In this document: positions 8,002 to 16,201 of the stretch, piece by piece
Numbering within the stretch: the first letter of the stretch is position 1
Layout of the letters: every line of letters starts with the position of its first letter
NCBI RefSeq assembly: GCF_900186535.1
Contig: NZ_FYDE01000005.1
Span: forward strand, 1,402,895 to 1,466,894
Direction of reading: 5' to 3'
Source of the DNA: Marasmitruncus massiliensis
Lineage (GTDB): Bacteria > Bacillota > Clostridia > Oscillospirales > Ruminococcaceae
Length of the DNA stretch: 64,000 bases
The notes under the pieces: generated by a model
Database searches by the model: none
What the model was told of the DNA's origin: nothing
The model's input: the letters and a program-made list of their open reading frames with translations, nothing else
Translations under genes and position numbers: made by a program

Positions 8002-8892
8002 TTATAATTTTGCAAAAATCATGGTTGCGTAGGCATAAACCATGCCGTTTTTCTCAATGTAATAAAGTCCGACACCCGCATGCGTGAATTCGGCCCTCAT
8101 AATATTCTCATAATGCGGCGGGCTGTTCATCCATTGTTCCACCCAGAAAGAGGCGTCTCTGGCGGTGTCATTGTCAGGGTCGTTGTATTCAGTCATACAA
8201 AGGTTTTCACCTGCGGCAATATACTGGACGGGAACGTCCTTCTCCAGAACAGTCTGCCACTCGTCCCCGTTAGGGCGCTTATGTTCGAACTTATCCGCCT
8301 TGCACAATTCCCGGCTGCGGATGCGGGCGGCAGAACGAAGGTTTTCGTCATATGTCAATGCATCCAGACCTTCTGCTTCCCGCTCGGCATTAATCTTTGT
8401 CAGAATTGATTTTTCCACGCTGCTTAAAAAATTCTTGCCGGTAACAGAAACCGTCTCCGTTTTCGCCGCCGTAACAGAGGACTCGGATGCAGCAGCTTCG
8501 GACGCGGCTTTCACGGCGGCCTCGGATGCGGCAGCTTCAGACGCGGCTTTCGCGGCGGCCTCGGATGCGGCAGCATCAGACGCGGCTTTTGCGGCGGCCT
8601 CGGATGCGGCAGCTTCTGATGCGGCTTTCTCGGCGGCCTCGGATGCGGCAGCATCAGACGCGGCTTTCACGGCGGCCTCGGATGCGGCAGCTTCAGACGC
8701 GGCTTTCGCGGCGGCCTCAGACGCGGCAGCTTCTGATGATGAAGCGGCTTCGGAGGCTACTTCTGACGAATCGGAGATATCTTCTGATGCAGTCAGCTCG
8801 GAAGAAGCAGTTTCAGGCGAAACAGCAGGCTTTGCGAGATTGCAGCCGGATAAGGTTACTATGACAGCAAGTAAAATAATCGCTTTTTTCAT
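8002..8892 (-). CDS. CAP/SCP-domain lipoprotein with Ala-Ser repeat spacer
   Basis: 296-residue secreted lipoprotein. A signal peptide ends in a lipobox LSGC (Cys17). Residues ~45-150 are an Ala/Ser/Glu/Lys low-complexity spacer built from a 13-residue repeat (ASEAAxKAASxAA). The C-terminal ~130 residues form a CAP domain of the YkwD type: an INAEREAEGLDAL start, a CKADKFEHKRP stretch, AGENL and HYENIM motifs. CAP proteins of this sort are extracellular and their activity in bacteria is mostly unknown; some are spore-coat or wall-associated. The spacer probably lifts the domain off the membrane. Only this copy is seen here. Confidence 0.88.
   Translation of the reverse strand: MKKAIILLAVIVTLSGCNLAKPAVSPETASSELTASEDISDSSEVASEAASSSEAAASEAAAKAASEAAASEAAVKAASDAAASEAAEKAASEAAASEAAAKAASDAAASEAAAKAASEAAASEAAVKAASEAAASESSVTAAKTETVSVTGKNFLSSVEKSILTKINAEREAEGLDALTYDENLRSAARIRSRELCKADKFEHKRPNGDEWQTVLEKDVPVQYIAAGENLCMTEYNDPDNDTARDASFWVEQWMNSPPHYENIMRAEFTHAGVGLYYIEKNGMVYAYATMIFAKL
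8483..8745. repeat. 39-bp tandem repeat array inside the CAP lipoprotein
   Basis: Copies begin at 8483, 8522, 8561, 8600, 8639, 8678 and 8717 (last one partial), each exactly 39 bases apart and about 90% alike. Each encodes 13 residues on the minus strand. The exact period makes copy-number change by slippage likely. Confidence 0.9.
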
Positions 8893-8996
8893 TGCAGAAA
8901 CCCCTTTGAAAGTTTCATTTTTTTCATCCTAGCACAAAATTGCCAATAGTTCAATGCAATAATTGTTAAAAAAGCAGGATAATGGCAGTCGTATAA

Positions 8997-9026
8997 TTGC
9001 AATTCAATCGTGTGGTATGCTATAAT
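8997..9026 (+). promoter_or_regulatory. Promoter for ydbC-ansA
   Basis: TTGCAA, 18 bases, TATAAT, with TG at the extended -10 position (TGCTATAAT at 9018-9026), 47 bases before the ydbC ATG. Confidence 0.65.
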
Positions 9027-9073
9027 CATCCAAGTATAGAAACCATTCAAACTATCGAAGAGAGGAAACTAAA

Positions 9074-9310
9074 ATGGCCGAACTGAAATATGAGATTACC
9101 CAGGAAATCGCAATCCTGTCCGAAAGCAGCCGCGGATGGACAAAAGAGCTGAATTTAGTCAGCTGGAACGAACGCGAGCCCAAATACGATATCCGCGAAT
9201 GGGCACCGGACCACGCGAAAATGGGGAAGGGGGTCACGCTTTCCGAAGAAGAAATGCAGACCCTGGTAAACGCTTATCTCCATAAGGACGAGGAGCCGAC
9301 GTTTGACTGA
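9074..9310 (+). CDS. ydbC: YdbC family protein (PC4-like single-strand DNA binding)
   Basis: 78-residue protein matching the YdbC/PC4 family: LKYEITQEIAILSESS strands, GWTKELNLVSWN, and the KYDIREWAPDHAKMGKGVTLS core that is the family hallmark. The family adopts the PC4 fold and binds single-stranded nucleic acid; its physiological role in Firmicutes is poorly defined. Length is normal. Its TGA overlaps the ATG of the asparaginase gene by one base, so the two are translated together, though no functional link is known. Confidence 0.85.
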   Translation: MAELKYEITQEIAILSESSRGWTKELNLVSWNEREPKYDIREWAPDHAKMGKGVTLSEEEMQTLVNAYLHKDEEPTFD

Positions 9311-10314
9311 TGGAAACAACAAAGAAAAGAGTACTTCTGCTTGCCACAGGCGGGACAATCGCGTCCAGGCAGGGGGAAGAAGGGCTGGAGCCGGAACCGG
9401 CGCCGCCCGAATTACTTACGGCTCTCGAGGAACTTGGCCATTATTATAAAATTACTTATCGTTCCATCTTAAATCTGGACAGTTCCAATATTCAAGCGGA
9501 GGAGTGGCAGCTCATCGCCCGCAGCGTATACGAAGCGCTGCCTGTTTACGACGGGGTCGTCATTACCCACGGCACCGATACGATGGCCTACACAGCGTCG
9601 ATGCTGAGCTTCATGCTCCAGAACCTGTCTAAAAGTGTCGTTTTGACTGGTTCGCAGCTTCCGATCGGGCTGCCGCTCAGTGATGCGCGCAGTAACCTTG
9701 CGACAGCGTTTGCCGCAGTGAATTATGGACTGCCGGGAGTCAGCATCGCGTTTCATCATAAGATTATCAGAGGCTGCCGCGCGGTAAAAGTACGGACCAT
9801 GAGTTTCGACGCATTCGAGAGCGTGAACAGCCCAGACCGCGGCGAATTATTTGCCGACGGGATTCATGTCATCGGCAAACACGCGCCGGAGCCGAAAGGC
9901 CCGCTTACGCTGTGCGACCGGCTTTGTAACGACGTGTTTCTCCTCAAACTGATCCCGGGCACAAATCCGCGGATTTTTGATATGCTGCTTGAGATGAACT
10001 ATCGTGGGGTGGTGCTTGAGGCGTTCGGCGCAGGGGGGCTGCATTTTATCCGCAGAGACCTGGCGGCGCAGGTAAAGCGACTAGTGGAAAACGGCGTCGC
10101 GGTTGTGGTCTGCAGCCAGTGCCTTTATGAAAAAAGCGATTTTTCCATTTATGAAGTAGGACGCAAAATCCTTTCCACCGGGGTGATCGAGGCAAGGGAT
10201 ATGACGACGGAAGCCGCGGTGACCAAGCTGATGTGGGCTTTGGGCCGGACGGATTCCATGGATGAGGTGCGCCGGATCTTTGCAACCAACTATGCCGGCG
10301 AAATTACATTGTGA
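9310..10314 (+). CDS. ansA: L-asparaginase, type I
   Basis: Hydrolyses L-asparagine to aspartate and ammonia in the cytoplasm. 334 residues, the usual length. The two catalytic threonine motifs are present: ATGGTIAS near the N-terminus and THGTDTMAYTAS around residue 80-90. There is no signal peptide, which fits the cytoplasmic AnsA type rather than the periplasmic type II. The ATG overlaps the ydbC stop (TGATG) and the only upstream purine-rich site is 16 bases away, so translation is probably coupled. Followed by a strong terminator. Confidence 0.92.
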   Translation: METTKKRVLLLATGGTIASRQGEEGLEPEPAPPELLTALEELGHYYKITYRSILNLDSSNIQAEEWQLIARSVYEALPVYDGVVITHGTDTMAYTASMLSFMLQNLSKSVVLTGSQLPIGLPLSDARSNLATAFAAVNYGLPGVSIAFHHKIIRGCRAVKVRTMSFDAFESVNSPDRGELFADGIHVIGKHAPEPKGPLTLCDRLCNDVFLLKLIPGTNPRIFDMLLEMNYRGVVLEAFGAGGLHFIRRDLAAQVKRLVENGVAVVVCSQCLYEKSDFSIYEVGRKILSTGVIEARDMTTEAAVTKLMWALGRTDSMDEVRRIFATNYAGEITL

Positions 10315-10323
10315 GCATGAAAA

Positions 10324-10361
10324 AAGCCCTCTTGATTCACAGACGGAACAAGAGGGCCTTT
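10324..10361. terminator. Bidirectional terminator between ansA and the DUF4867 gene
   Basis: Stem AGCCCTCTT / AAGAGGGCC with flanking A and T runs between convergent genes. Confidence 0.88.
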
Positions 10362-10363
10362 TG

Positions 10364-11017
10364 TTATGTTTCCGGAAATTCTTTGGAAAGATCAAGATTG
10401 TTTCCTGTGAGCCCCATATAAGCGCCGTTCTTTGCCTGACTGGAATCGGGATGCGCCAGCAGCCATTTGTTGCGCGCGGCAAGCAGCCCGTCCTCAAAGC
10501 ATTTCGGTTCAAAAACAGGCTTTTCCGTATTGGTACCGCGCGGAAGGACGATTGCTGTGCGGAAGCTCTTTTTGCCCGGAGCATTACAGGGGGCGTAATG
10601 CAGCGTTGTTGCATAAAGTTCCACAGCCGTTCCTGCGGGAACCAAAAACGCCTTGATCAGGGAAGTGTCCAGTTTACCGTCGGCGATTTCCTGCTGATGC
10701 GCAAGCAGCAGCACGATATCGTCTGCCGCGATATCCACTTCGCTGTCGCGGTGGTATTCAAGACAGTCCAGCCGGTGATTGCTGCCGTTGCAGTAACCCA
10801 CCTGAATGGGCATCCCGCCGAAGAAACGGTCCCTGATCTCGATACATACCGGCATTTTTTCCATGTCCGGGTCGCCCGCAACATAGATCGTGCCTTTTGA
10901 GGGCTTCGGCGTCAGCATATTCAGACGCTCGATCAGCTGGTCTGTGTCATAACCCTGCAAAACCTGTCCATAAGGCTGAAACTGCGGGTCAGTAATAGGA
11001 AAAATGGTAAGCGACAT
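10364..11017 (-). CDS. DUF4867 family protein, cupin-like
   Basis: 217-residue protein that I recognise as the DUF4867 family, of unknown function. The layout (conserved FGGMPIQVGYCNG, LECLEYH-type stretch with HRDSEVDIA, VPAGTAVELYATTLHYAPC) resembles ureidoglycolate hydrolase/cupin-type sugar-binding proteins. In related bacteria the family is often near sugar metabolism genes, but no such neighbours are here. The start at 11017 is chosen for GGAGGGG just upstream; a 27-codon longer frame has no ribosome site. It stands alone between a terminator and a divergent gene. Confidence 0.7.
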   Translation of the reverse strand: MSLTIFPITDPQFQPYGQVLQGYDTDQLIERLNMLTPKPSKGTIYVAGDPDMEKMPVCIEIRDRFFGGMPIQVGYCNGSNHRLDCLEYHRDSEVDIAADDIVLLLAHQQEIADGKLDTSLIKAFLVPAGTAVELYATTLHYAPCNAPGKKSFRTAIVLPRGTNTEKPVFEPKCFEDGLLAARNKWLLAHPDSSQAKNGAYMGLTGNNLDLSKEFPET

Positions 11018-11152
11018 AAAACACCCCTCCAATAAAAAATCATTCAACACCCCAGAATTATTATACACAATCATACAAAAACTGCAAGCAATTTCCATCC
11101 TGCGGCAATCAAATACAGCGGCAAAATGGTGTACCTGTAATTGGGCATCCTA

Positions 11153-11195
11153 TTGACAAGCGCGGTTAAAAAGTATACGCTTATAACCTATACTT
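11153..11195 (+). promoter_or_regulatory. Possible promoter with inverted repeat upstream of mnmA
   Basis: A TTGACA hexamer at 11153-11158 is followed by weak -10 candidates (TATACG, TACGCT). A perfect 7-bp inverted repeat AAGTATA (11171-11177) / TATACTT (11189-11195) with an 11-base spacer covers the start region and could be an operator. Confidence 0.45.
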
Positions 11196-11222
11196 ATTAA
11201 ATGGGAAATTGGTGAATGTCGA

Positions 11223-12317
11223 TTGAATTCCGAAGTTGAAAACAGAAAGAGACGGGCTATGGTTGCAATGAGCGGCGGGGTGGACAGTTCCGTGGCTGCT
11301 CTTTTGATGACGCGTCAGGGATATGACACCGCGGGGATTACGCTGCGGCTGTTTGCGAACGAGGATGTCGGCATCAGCCGGGAGAAAACCTGCTGCTCAT
11401 TGGAAGATGTGGAGGATGCGCGCAGCGTAGCCTATCAGCTGGGCATCCCGTTTCATGTGTTTAATTTTTCAGATGCCTTTAAAACGCAGGTGATGGACCG
11501 GTTTGCGGCGGCATATCAGGCGGGCGCGACGCCGAACCCGTGTATTGACTGCAACCGGTTTATCAAGTTTGACAAGCTGATCTGGCGTGCAAGGCAGCTG
11601 GATTACGACTATGTTGTAACAGGGCACTATGCTGTCATTGAGTACGATTCCTCCGCGGGGCGGTATCTGCTGAAAAAAGGGCTGGATCCATCCAAAGATC
11701 AAAGCTATGTGCTCTATTCGCTCACGCAGGACCAGCTGTCCAGAACGCTTTTTCCGCTGGGGCATATGAAAAAATCCGAAGTGCGTAAGATGGCGGAGGA
11801 AAACGGGCTGGTGAACGCCCGCAAGCACGACAGTCAGGACATCTGTTTTGTCCCGGACGGGGATTATACCAAATTTTTGGAAACCTATTCGGGGAAACCG
11901 CTGCAGCCCGGCTGTTTCGTCGACCGGGACGGAAAGATCCTGGGCGTATGCAGGGACCCCGTCTGCTATACAATCGGACAGAGAAAGGGGCTTGGGATTT
12001 CTTTTCCGGAGCCTGTGTATGTTTGCGCGAAAAACACCGCGGAGCGTACCGTCACGCTTGGGCCGGAAAAGGAACTCTATTCCAAAACACTGACGGCGGC
12101 CGATATCAACCTGATCTCCTGCGCCGAGATCAAACAGCCGATTCGTGTGCAGGCAAAAGTCCGCTACCGCCAGGAAGCGCAGTGGGCGACCGTCGAGCAG
12201 ACGGATGAAACACATTTCCGGTTGGACTTCGATTCTCCCCAGCGGGCAATTGCGGCGGGGCAGGCCGTCGTGCTTTACGACGGAGATGTCGTCGTCGGCG
12301 GCGGTACGATCGAATAA
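11223..12317 (+). CDS. mnmA: tRNA-specific 2-thiouridylase MnmA
   Basis: Adds sulfur to the wobble uridine 34 of tRNA for Lys, Glu and Gln. 364 residues: PP-loop ATPase motif SGGVDSS (residues ~17-23), catalytic cysteines in the NPCIDCN region (~105) and around SVCYTIGQRKG-type sequence (here DPVCYTIGQRKG), then the C-terminal beta-barrel. The start is uncertain: a TTG at 11223 has only a weak site, while an internal ATG at 11259 (MVAMSGG) would also give a complete enzyme. It stands alone with its own terminator; no cysteine desulfurase gene is next to it. Confidence 0.93.
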   Translation: MNSEVENRKRRAMVAMSGGVDSSVAALLMTRQGYDTAGITLRLFANEDVGISREKTCCSLEDVEDARSVAYQLGIPFHVFNFSDAFKTQVMDRFAAAYQAGATPNPCIDCNRFIKFDKLIWRARQLDYDYVVTGHYAVIEYDSSAGRYLLKKGLDPSKDQSYVLYSLTQDQLSRTLFPLGHMKKSEVRKMAEENGLVNARKHDSQDICFVPDGDYTKFLETYSGKPLQPGCFVDRDGKILGVCRDPVCYTIGQRKGLGISFPEPVYVCAKNTAERTVTLGPEKELYSKTLTAADINLISCAEIKQPIRVQAKVRYRQEAQWATVEQTDETHFRLDFDSPQRAIAAGQAVVLYDGDVVVGGGTIE

Positions 12318-12336
12318 TGACACAATCAAATATATA

Positions 12337-12377
12337 GCGGACCGGATGGTTTAAAAAACCATCCGGTCCGCTTTTTA
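12337..12377 (+). terminator. Terminator of mnmA
   Basis: Perfect 16-bp stem (12337-12352 with 12356-12371), 3-base loop, then TTTTT. Confidence 0.93.
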
Positions 12378-12468
12378 CTGCTATTTTTTCTGCAATCTTA
12401 ATATTCATGTAATATTTGGCAGAATTGGAATTAATATAATAACAGATCGGAAGAACCATGGGAACCAG

Positions 12469-12485
12469 GGAGGTGAATAGCCATT
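12469..12485 (+). promoter_or_regulatory. Ribosome binding site pointing to an ATT start codon
   Basis: GGAGGTGA is complementary to the 16S tail over eight bases and is 6 bases before ATT (12483-12485). The only standard codon near it, GTG at 12473, meets a stop after five codons. Confidence 0.6.
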
Positions 12486-13646
12486 TTTGAGCTGAATCAT
12501 AAAAATATCAAAATCATTGCAGGGCTGACCGGCGGTGCCATTCTGTTTTCGTGGGCCTTACGAAACCTTCCGGAAGTGTTCCGCTTTGCGGGTATTTTGG
12601 TTGGAATCGCGGCGCCGTTTCTGGTGGGGCTCTGCATTGCGTTTATTTTGAATGTCCCCATGCGGGCGGTCGAAAGCGAGCTGTTTCCGGCAAAACTGCA
12701 AAAAAGGCATCCCAAACTATATGATGTGCGCCGCCCAATCAGCCTGGTTTTTACCATCCTGCTGGTGATTGCGGTGGTGTTTCTCGCACTTTTTATCGTG
12801 ATTCCGGAGGTGGGGCGCACCTTTCAGACTTTGCGGGCCGGGATTCCGGGGTTTGTAAACCGCATCCGTTCATGGTGGGCTGTTCTTGCGCTTCAACTGC
12901 CGGAGCTGAACCGCTGGGATTCCGGCACCCAGCCGGAATGGGATAAGATTATCGAAACGACCTTCGGCTTTTTGCAAAACGGCGCCACCAGCATTTTTCA
13001 ATCGACGATGGGGATTGCCACATCCGTGTTCAGCAGTATCCTGAATTTTTTGATCGGGTTCGTCTTTGCAATCTATGTGCTCCTGCGCAAGGATCTTCTT
13101 GCGCATCAGTGCAGAAAACTGCTCTACGCCTATCTGCCGGAGAAGCTGGCCGACGAAACGATACGGATCGGCAGGCTCGCAAACCGGACATTTTCAAAAT
13201 TTATTTCCGGCCAGTGCCTGGAAGCGGCGATTTTGGGAATCTTGTTTTTCGCCGTCATGTCGATTTTCCGGTTCCCTTATGCCATGATGATTTCGGTATT
13301 GATCGCGTTTACCGCGCTGATTCCGGTTTTTGGGGCATTTATCGGCTGTGCGGTCGGAATATTGATGATCCTTGTGAACAGCCCGATTCAGGCGCTGTGG
13401 TTTCTGGTACTGTTTCTGGTTCTTCAGCAGCTGGAAAATAATTTTATCTATCCGCGTGTTGTGGGGAATTCCGTGGGACTTCCCGCGATGTGGGTGATGT
13501 TCGCGGTGCTGATCGGCGGCAGCACGTTTGGCGTTGTGGGAATGCTTTTTATGGTGCCTCTCTGCTCGGTGCTCTATGCACTGCTCCGGGAATCGGTCAA
13601 CCGAAAGCTTCTCAAAAAACAAACACCGTTTCGCAAATTTGAATGA
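12483..13646 (+). CDS. AI-2E family transporter, apparent ATT start
   Basis: 387-residue polytopic membrane protein of the AI-2E (DUF20/PerM) family, with LCIAFILNVPMRAVE near the N-terminus, a long middle domain, then GFVFAIYVLLRKD, ISGQCLEAAILGILF and PVFGAFIGC membrane segments. Homologues include E. coli TqsA, but most Firmicute members have no proven substrate and some act as antiporters. The reading frame opens at 12477 and holds no ATG, GTG or TTG before 12576, where a start would delete the first membrane helix. An 8-base perfect ribosome site (GGAGGTGA, 12469-12476) sits 6 bases before ATT at 12483. Confidence 0.85.
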   Translation: MFELNHKNIKIIAGLTGGAILFSWALRNLPEVFRFAGILVGIAAPFLVGLCIAFILNVPMRAVESELFPAKLQKRHPKLYDVRRPISLVFTILLVIAVVFLALFIVIPEVGRTFQTLRAGIPGFVNRIRSWWAVLALQLPELNRWDSGTQPEWDKIIETTFGFLQNGATSIFQSTMGIATSVFSSILNFLIGFVFAIYVLLRKDLLAHQCRKLLYAYLPEKLADETIRIGRLANRTFSKFISGQCLEAAILGILFFAVMSIFRFPYAMMISVLIAFTALIPVFGAFIGCAVGILMILVNSPIQALWFLVLFLVLQQLENNFIYPRVVGNSVGLPAMWVMFAVLIGGSTFGVVGMLFMVPLCSVLYALLRESVNRKLLKKQTPFRKFE

Positions 13647-13680
13647 CGGCATTTGAAAAACCTGACAGAATGACGGGGGG

Positions 13681-14496
13681 ATGAAGGTGGCATTATTTAC
13701 CTGCAGCTTTGATTCGAAAATTCTTTACACGACCGCAAAGGCGGAAGTGTTTTTGCCGACGCCGGACAGCAGCCAGTCGATGAGCATGAGCCTCGAGCAG
13801 CTTTACGCGTCCAGACCGCCCTATCCGGTCATTTATCTCCTGCACGGCATGTTCGGAGATGAAACCTCATGGCTGCGCAAAACACGGATTGAACTTTATG
13901 CGCAGGAATACGGCTTCGCGCTTGTTATGCCCTACGGGGAAAACGGATTTTACACTGACATGGCGCACGGACAGCGCTGGTTTACCTATCTGACTGAGGA
14001 ACTGCCGCGTTTTGTACGCATGAATTTCCGGATATCCGGAAGGCGGCGGGATACGTTTATTGCGGGGCTTTCCATGGGAGGATACGGCGCCTGCAAAGCC
14101 GCCCTGACAAATAACTGGCAGTACGCCGCTTTTGCATCCCTTTCCGGGGCGGTCGATGTGGAGGAACTGGCACGCTTTGCGGTGGCGCAGGGCATCACAC
14201 AAATTGCGGAGGATGTATTGGGGGATTTGTCCCGCATTAAAGACAGCCCGGCGGATTTGCTGGGCCTGGCCGGGCGGTTAAAGCGAAAGGGAGATAGAAT
14301 GCCGCCCGCATACATTGCCTGCGGCATCGATGACACGCTGTGTTACCCGATGAATCTGCATCTGAAGGCGGGGCTGGAAAGGCTGCAATATCCAATGGTC
14401 TTTGTAGAGGGACCGGGTAAACACGAATGGCGGTTTTGGGATCGGCAGATTGAACAGGCAGTTAAATGGTTTGCAAGGCTTCCGGACCCACAGTGA
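13681..14496 (+). CDS. Alpha/beta hydrolase esterase, tributyrin-esterase (EstA) type
   Basis: 271-residue cytoplasmic serine hydrolase of the esterase D/EstA group. Seen: YLLHGMFGDETSW oxyanion region (~residue 43), nucleophile elbow GLSMGGYGA (~residue 125), an aspartate in CGIDDTL (~220) and a histidine in PGKHEWRFW (~247), giving the complete triad. Such enzymes cleave short-chain acyl esters. The six-G stretch directly before the ATG leaves almost no spacing; the GTG two codons later (13687) would be better spaced, so the exact start is open. It lies 34 bases after the AI-2E gene and may share its transcript. Confidence 0.85.
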   Translation: MKVALFTCSFDSKILYTTAKAEVFLPTPDSSQSMSMSLEQLYASRPPYPVIYLLHGMFGDETSWLRKTRIELYAQEYGFALVMPYGENGFYTDMAHGQRWFTYLTEELPRFVRMNFRISGRRRDTFIAGLSMGGYGACKAALTNNWQYAAFASLSGAVDVEELARFAVAQGITQIAEDVLGDLSRIKDSPADLLGLAGRLKRKGDRMPPAYIACGIDDTLCYPMNLHLKAGLERLQYPMVFVEGPGKHEWRFWDRQIEQAVKWFARLPDPQ

Positions 14497-14508
14497 TTTG
14501 CAGTGTAG

Positions 14509-14537
14509 GAATAATTGCTCAAAAAATGAAAATACTA
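14509..14537 (+). promoter_or_regulatory. SigG-like (forespore) promoter of the gerK operon
   Basis: GAATA at 14509-14513, 17 bases, AATACTA at 14531-14537. The SigG consensus is about GHATR, 17-18 bases, CATNHTA; only the first -10 base differs. Germinant receptor operons are known SigG targets. Confidence 0.6.
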
Positions 14538-14558
14538 CAAAAACAAATTCGATAATAA

Positions 14559-16201
14559 GTGGGTGCTGCTGCTTTGTTTAGATATTTTTTCAGAAAAATG
14601 CGCTATTCAGTTATAAAAAGTCAAAAAACACGACGGATCGATTCCGGCTCGCAGAACGGCCCGGACAAACCGGAAAAGAAATTGACCGGCAGCCTTTCAG
14701 AAAATCTGGAAACGCTGAAAGCCGCGTTTCACAACAGCAGTGACTTGGTTGTGCGGGAGTTTTCGTTTGATCATAACCGGATCAATGCCGCTGTTATTTA
14801 TCTCGAAGGCCTTGTGAATTTAAGGATGATCAATGAGAGCATCATTGAACCGCTGATGTATCAATTCTCCTGTCGGATTTGCGCCTCAACAGCGAAAAAT
14901 GCGACATGCAGGTCGTCAGGAGGGCAATGGTCGCCGCTTCCGATGTAAAAGATGACTGTGTTATCAGCCAACTTGTCCAAGGCTGCCTGACGGGAGAAGT
15001 TATCCTGCTGCTGGATCATTCGGACCAGGGACTTCTGGTTACATGCAGGGGCGGGGATAAGCGCAATGTTGAGGAACCGTCGTCTGAGTCGGTCATCCGG
15101 GGCCCACGCGAAGGATTCACGGAGTGCCTGCGCACAAATGTGTCACTGATTCGAAGAAAAATCAGAAACCCCGCGCTTACCTTCGATTCACGGGTCCTGG
15201 GGAAAAAGACCAGAACTTCGATTTGTGTGGCGTATTTAAAGGGAACCACCAACCAGAGCCTGATTGACAACATCCAAAAGCGGCTTGACAAAATCGACAC
15301 GGATGCAATTCTGGAATCCGGATATATTGAACAATATATAGAGGACGCGCCGTTTTCGATTTTTTCCACCGTCGGATATACCGAAAAACCCGATACGGCG
15401 GCCGCAAGAATTCTGGAGGGACGCGTGGCAATTTTAATTGACGGCACCCCCTTCGTGCTGACCGCCCCCTTCCTGTTTGAAGAAAGCTTTCAGACCACGG
15501 AAGATTATTATTCCCGCCCCTATTTTATGTCAATGCTTCGTCTGGTCAGATATACGGCTTTTTTCGTTACGGTACTGTCCCCGGCATTATATGTCGCGGT
15601 CACAACCTTTCATCAGGAATTACTCCCGACAGAGTTGTTGTTTACCATGGTCGCGGCGAGGGAAGGAATCCCTTTCCCCGCTGTTTTGGAAGCGATGGTC
15701 ATGCTGCTGGCTTTTGAAATTCTGCGGGAGGCGGGAGTCAGGCTGCCCAAACCGGTGGGTCAGGCGATGAGCATTGTCGGCGCGCTCATTATGGGCGATG
15801 CCGCGGTATCCGCCGGGCTGATCGGATCGCCGATGGTCATCGTGATTGCAATTACCGCGGTATCCGTCTTCGCAGTCCCTCTGCAGGCGGATTCTGCCGC
15901 GATACTGCGGCTTTTCTATTTAATCCTCGCCGGTACTATGGGCGGCTTTGGAATTACAATCGGAATCCTCGGGACGCTGGTGCATTTATCCTCACTAAAA
16001 TCATTTGGATACGCGTATCTTTCTCCGATTGTTCCGCTCCAGGTACAAGATCTCAAGGATTCGCTGATCCGCGCTCCGCTGTGGATGATGATTACCCGTC
16101 CCCACAATATGGCGAACAGGGATCGGACAAGACAGCGTTTTTTTGTTCCGCCTCCTTTTGATGAGGCAGATGACTCAGAAAATCAGGATGATAAGCAATG
16201 A
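14559..16201 (+). pseudogene. gerKA: gerKA-like spore germination protein, frameshifted
   Basis: GerA-family A subunit of a germinant receptor in the spore inner membrane, split over two frames. The first part (14559 to ~14870) holds LSENLETLKAAFHNSSDLVVREF and ends in EPLMY. The second, beginning about 14870 in another frame, continues DLRLNSEKCDMQ and carries the rest, including the membrane helices from ~15530. The frames overlap at 14849-14880 and a one-base insertion there would restore a ~546-residue protein. The start is also unclear (GTG 14559 or TTG 14574, no good ribosome site). Either a real lesion or a sequencing error; gerKC follows with an ATGA overlap. Confidence 0.8.

Noticed and set aside
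8165-8932. 255-residue plus-strand frame with Ala/Ser/Asp repeats
   Set aside because: It is the complement of the 39-bp repeats of the CAP lipoprotein, whose signal peptide and CAP domain are on the minus strand.
12483-13646. AI-2E family permease as the AI-2 exporter partner of the lsr locus
   Set aside because: It lies 22 kb away with no shared regulation visible, and most Firmicute AI-2E members are not shown to move AI-2. The family name alone is not evidence.
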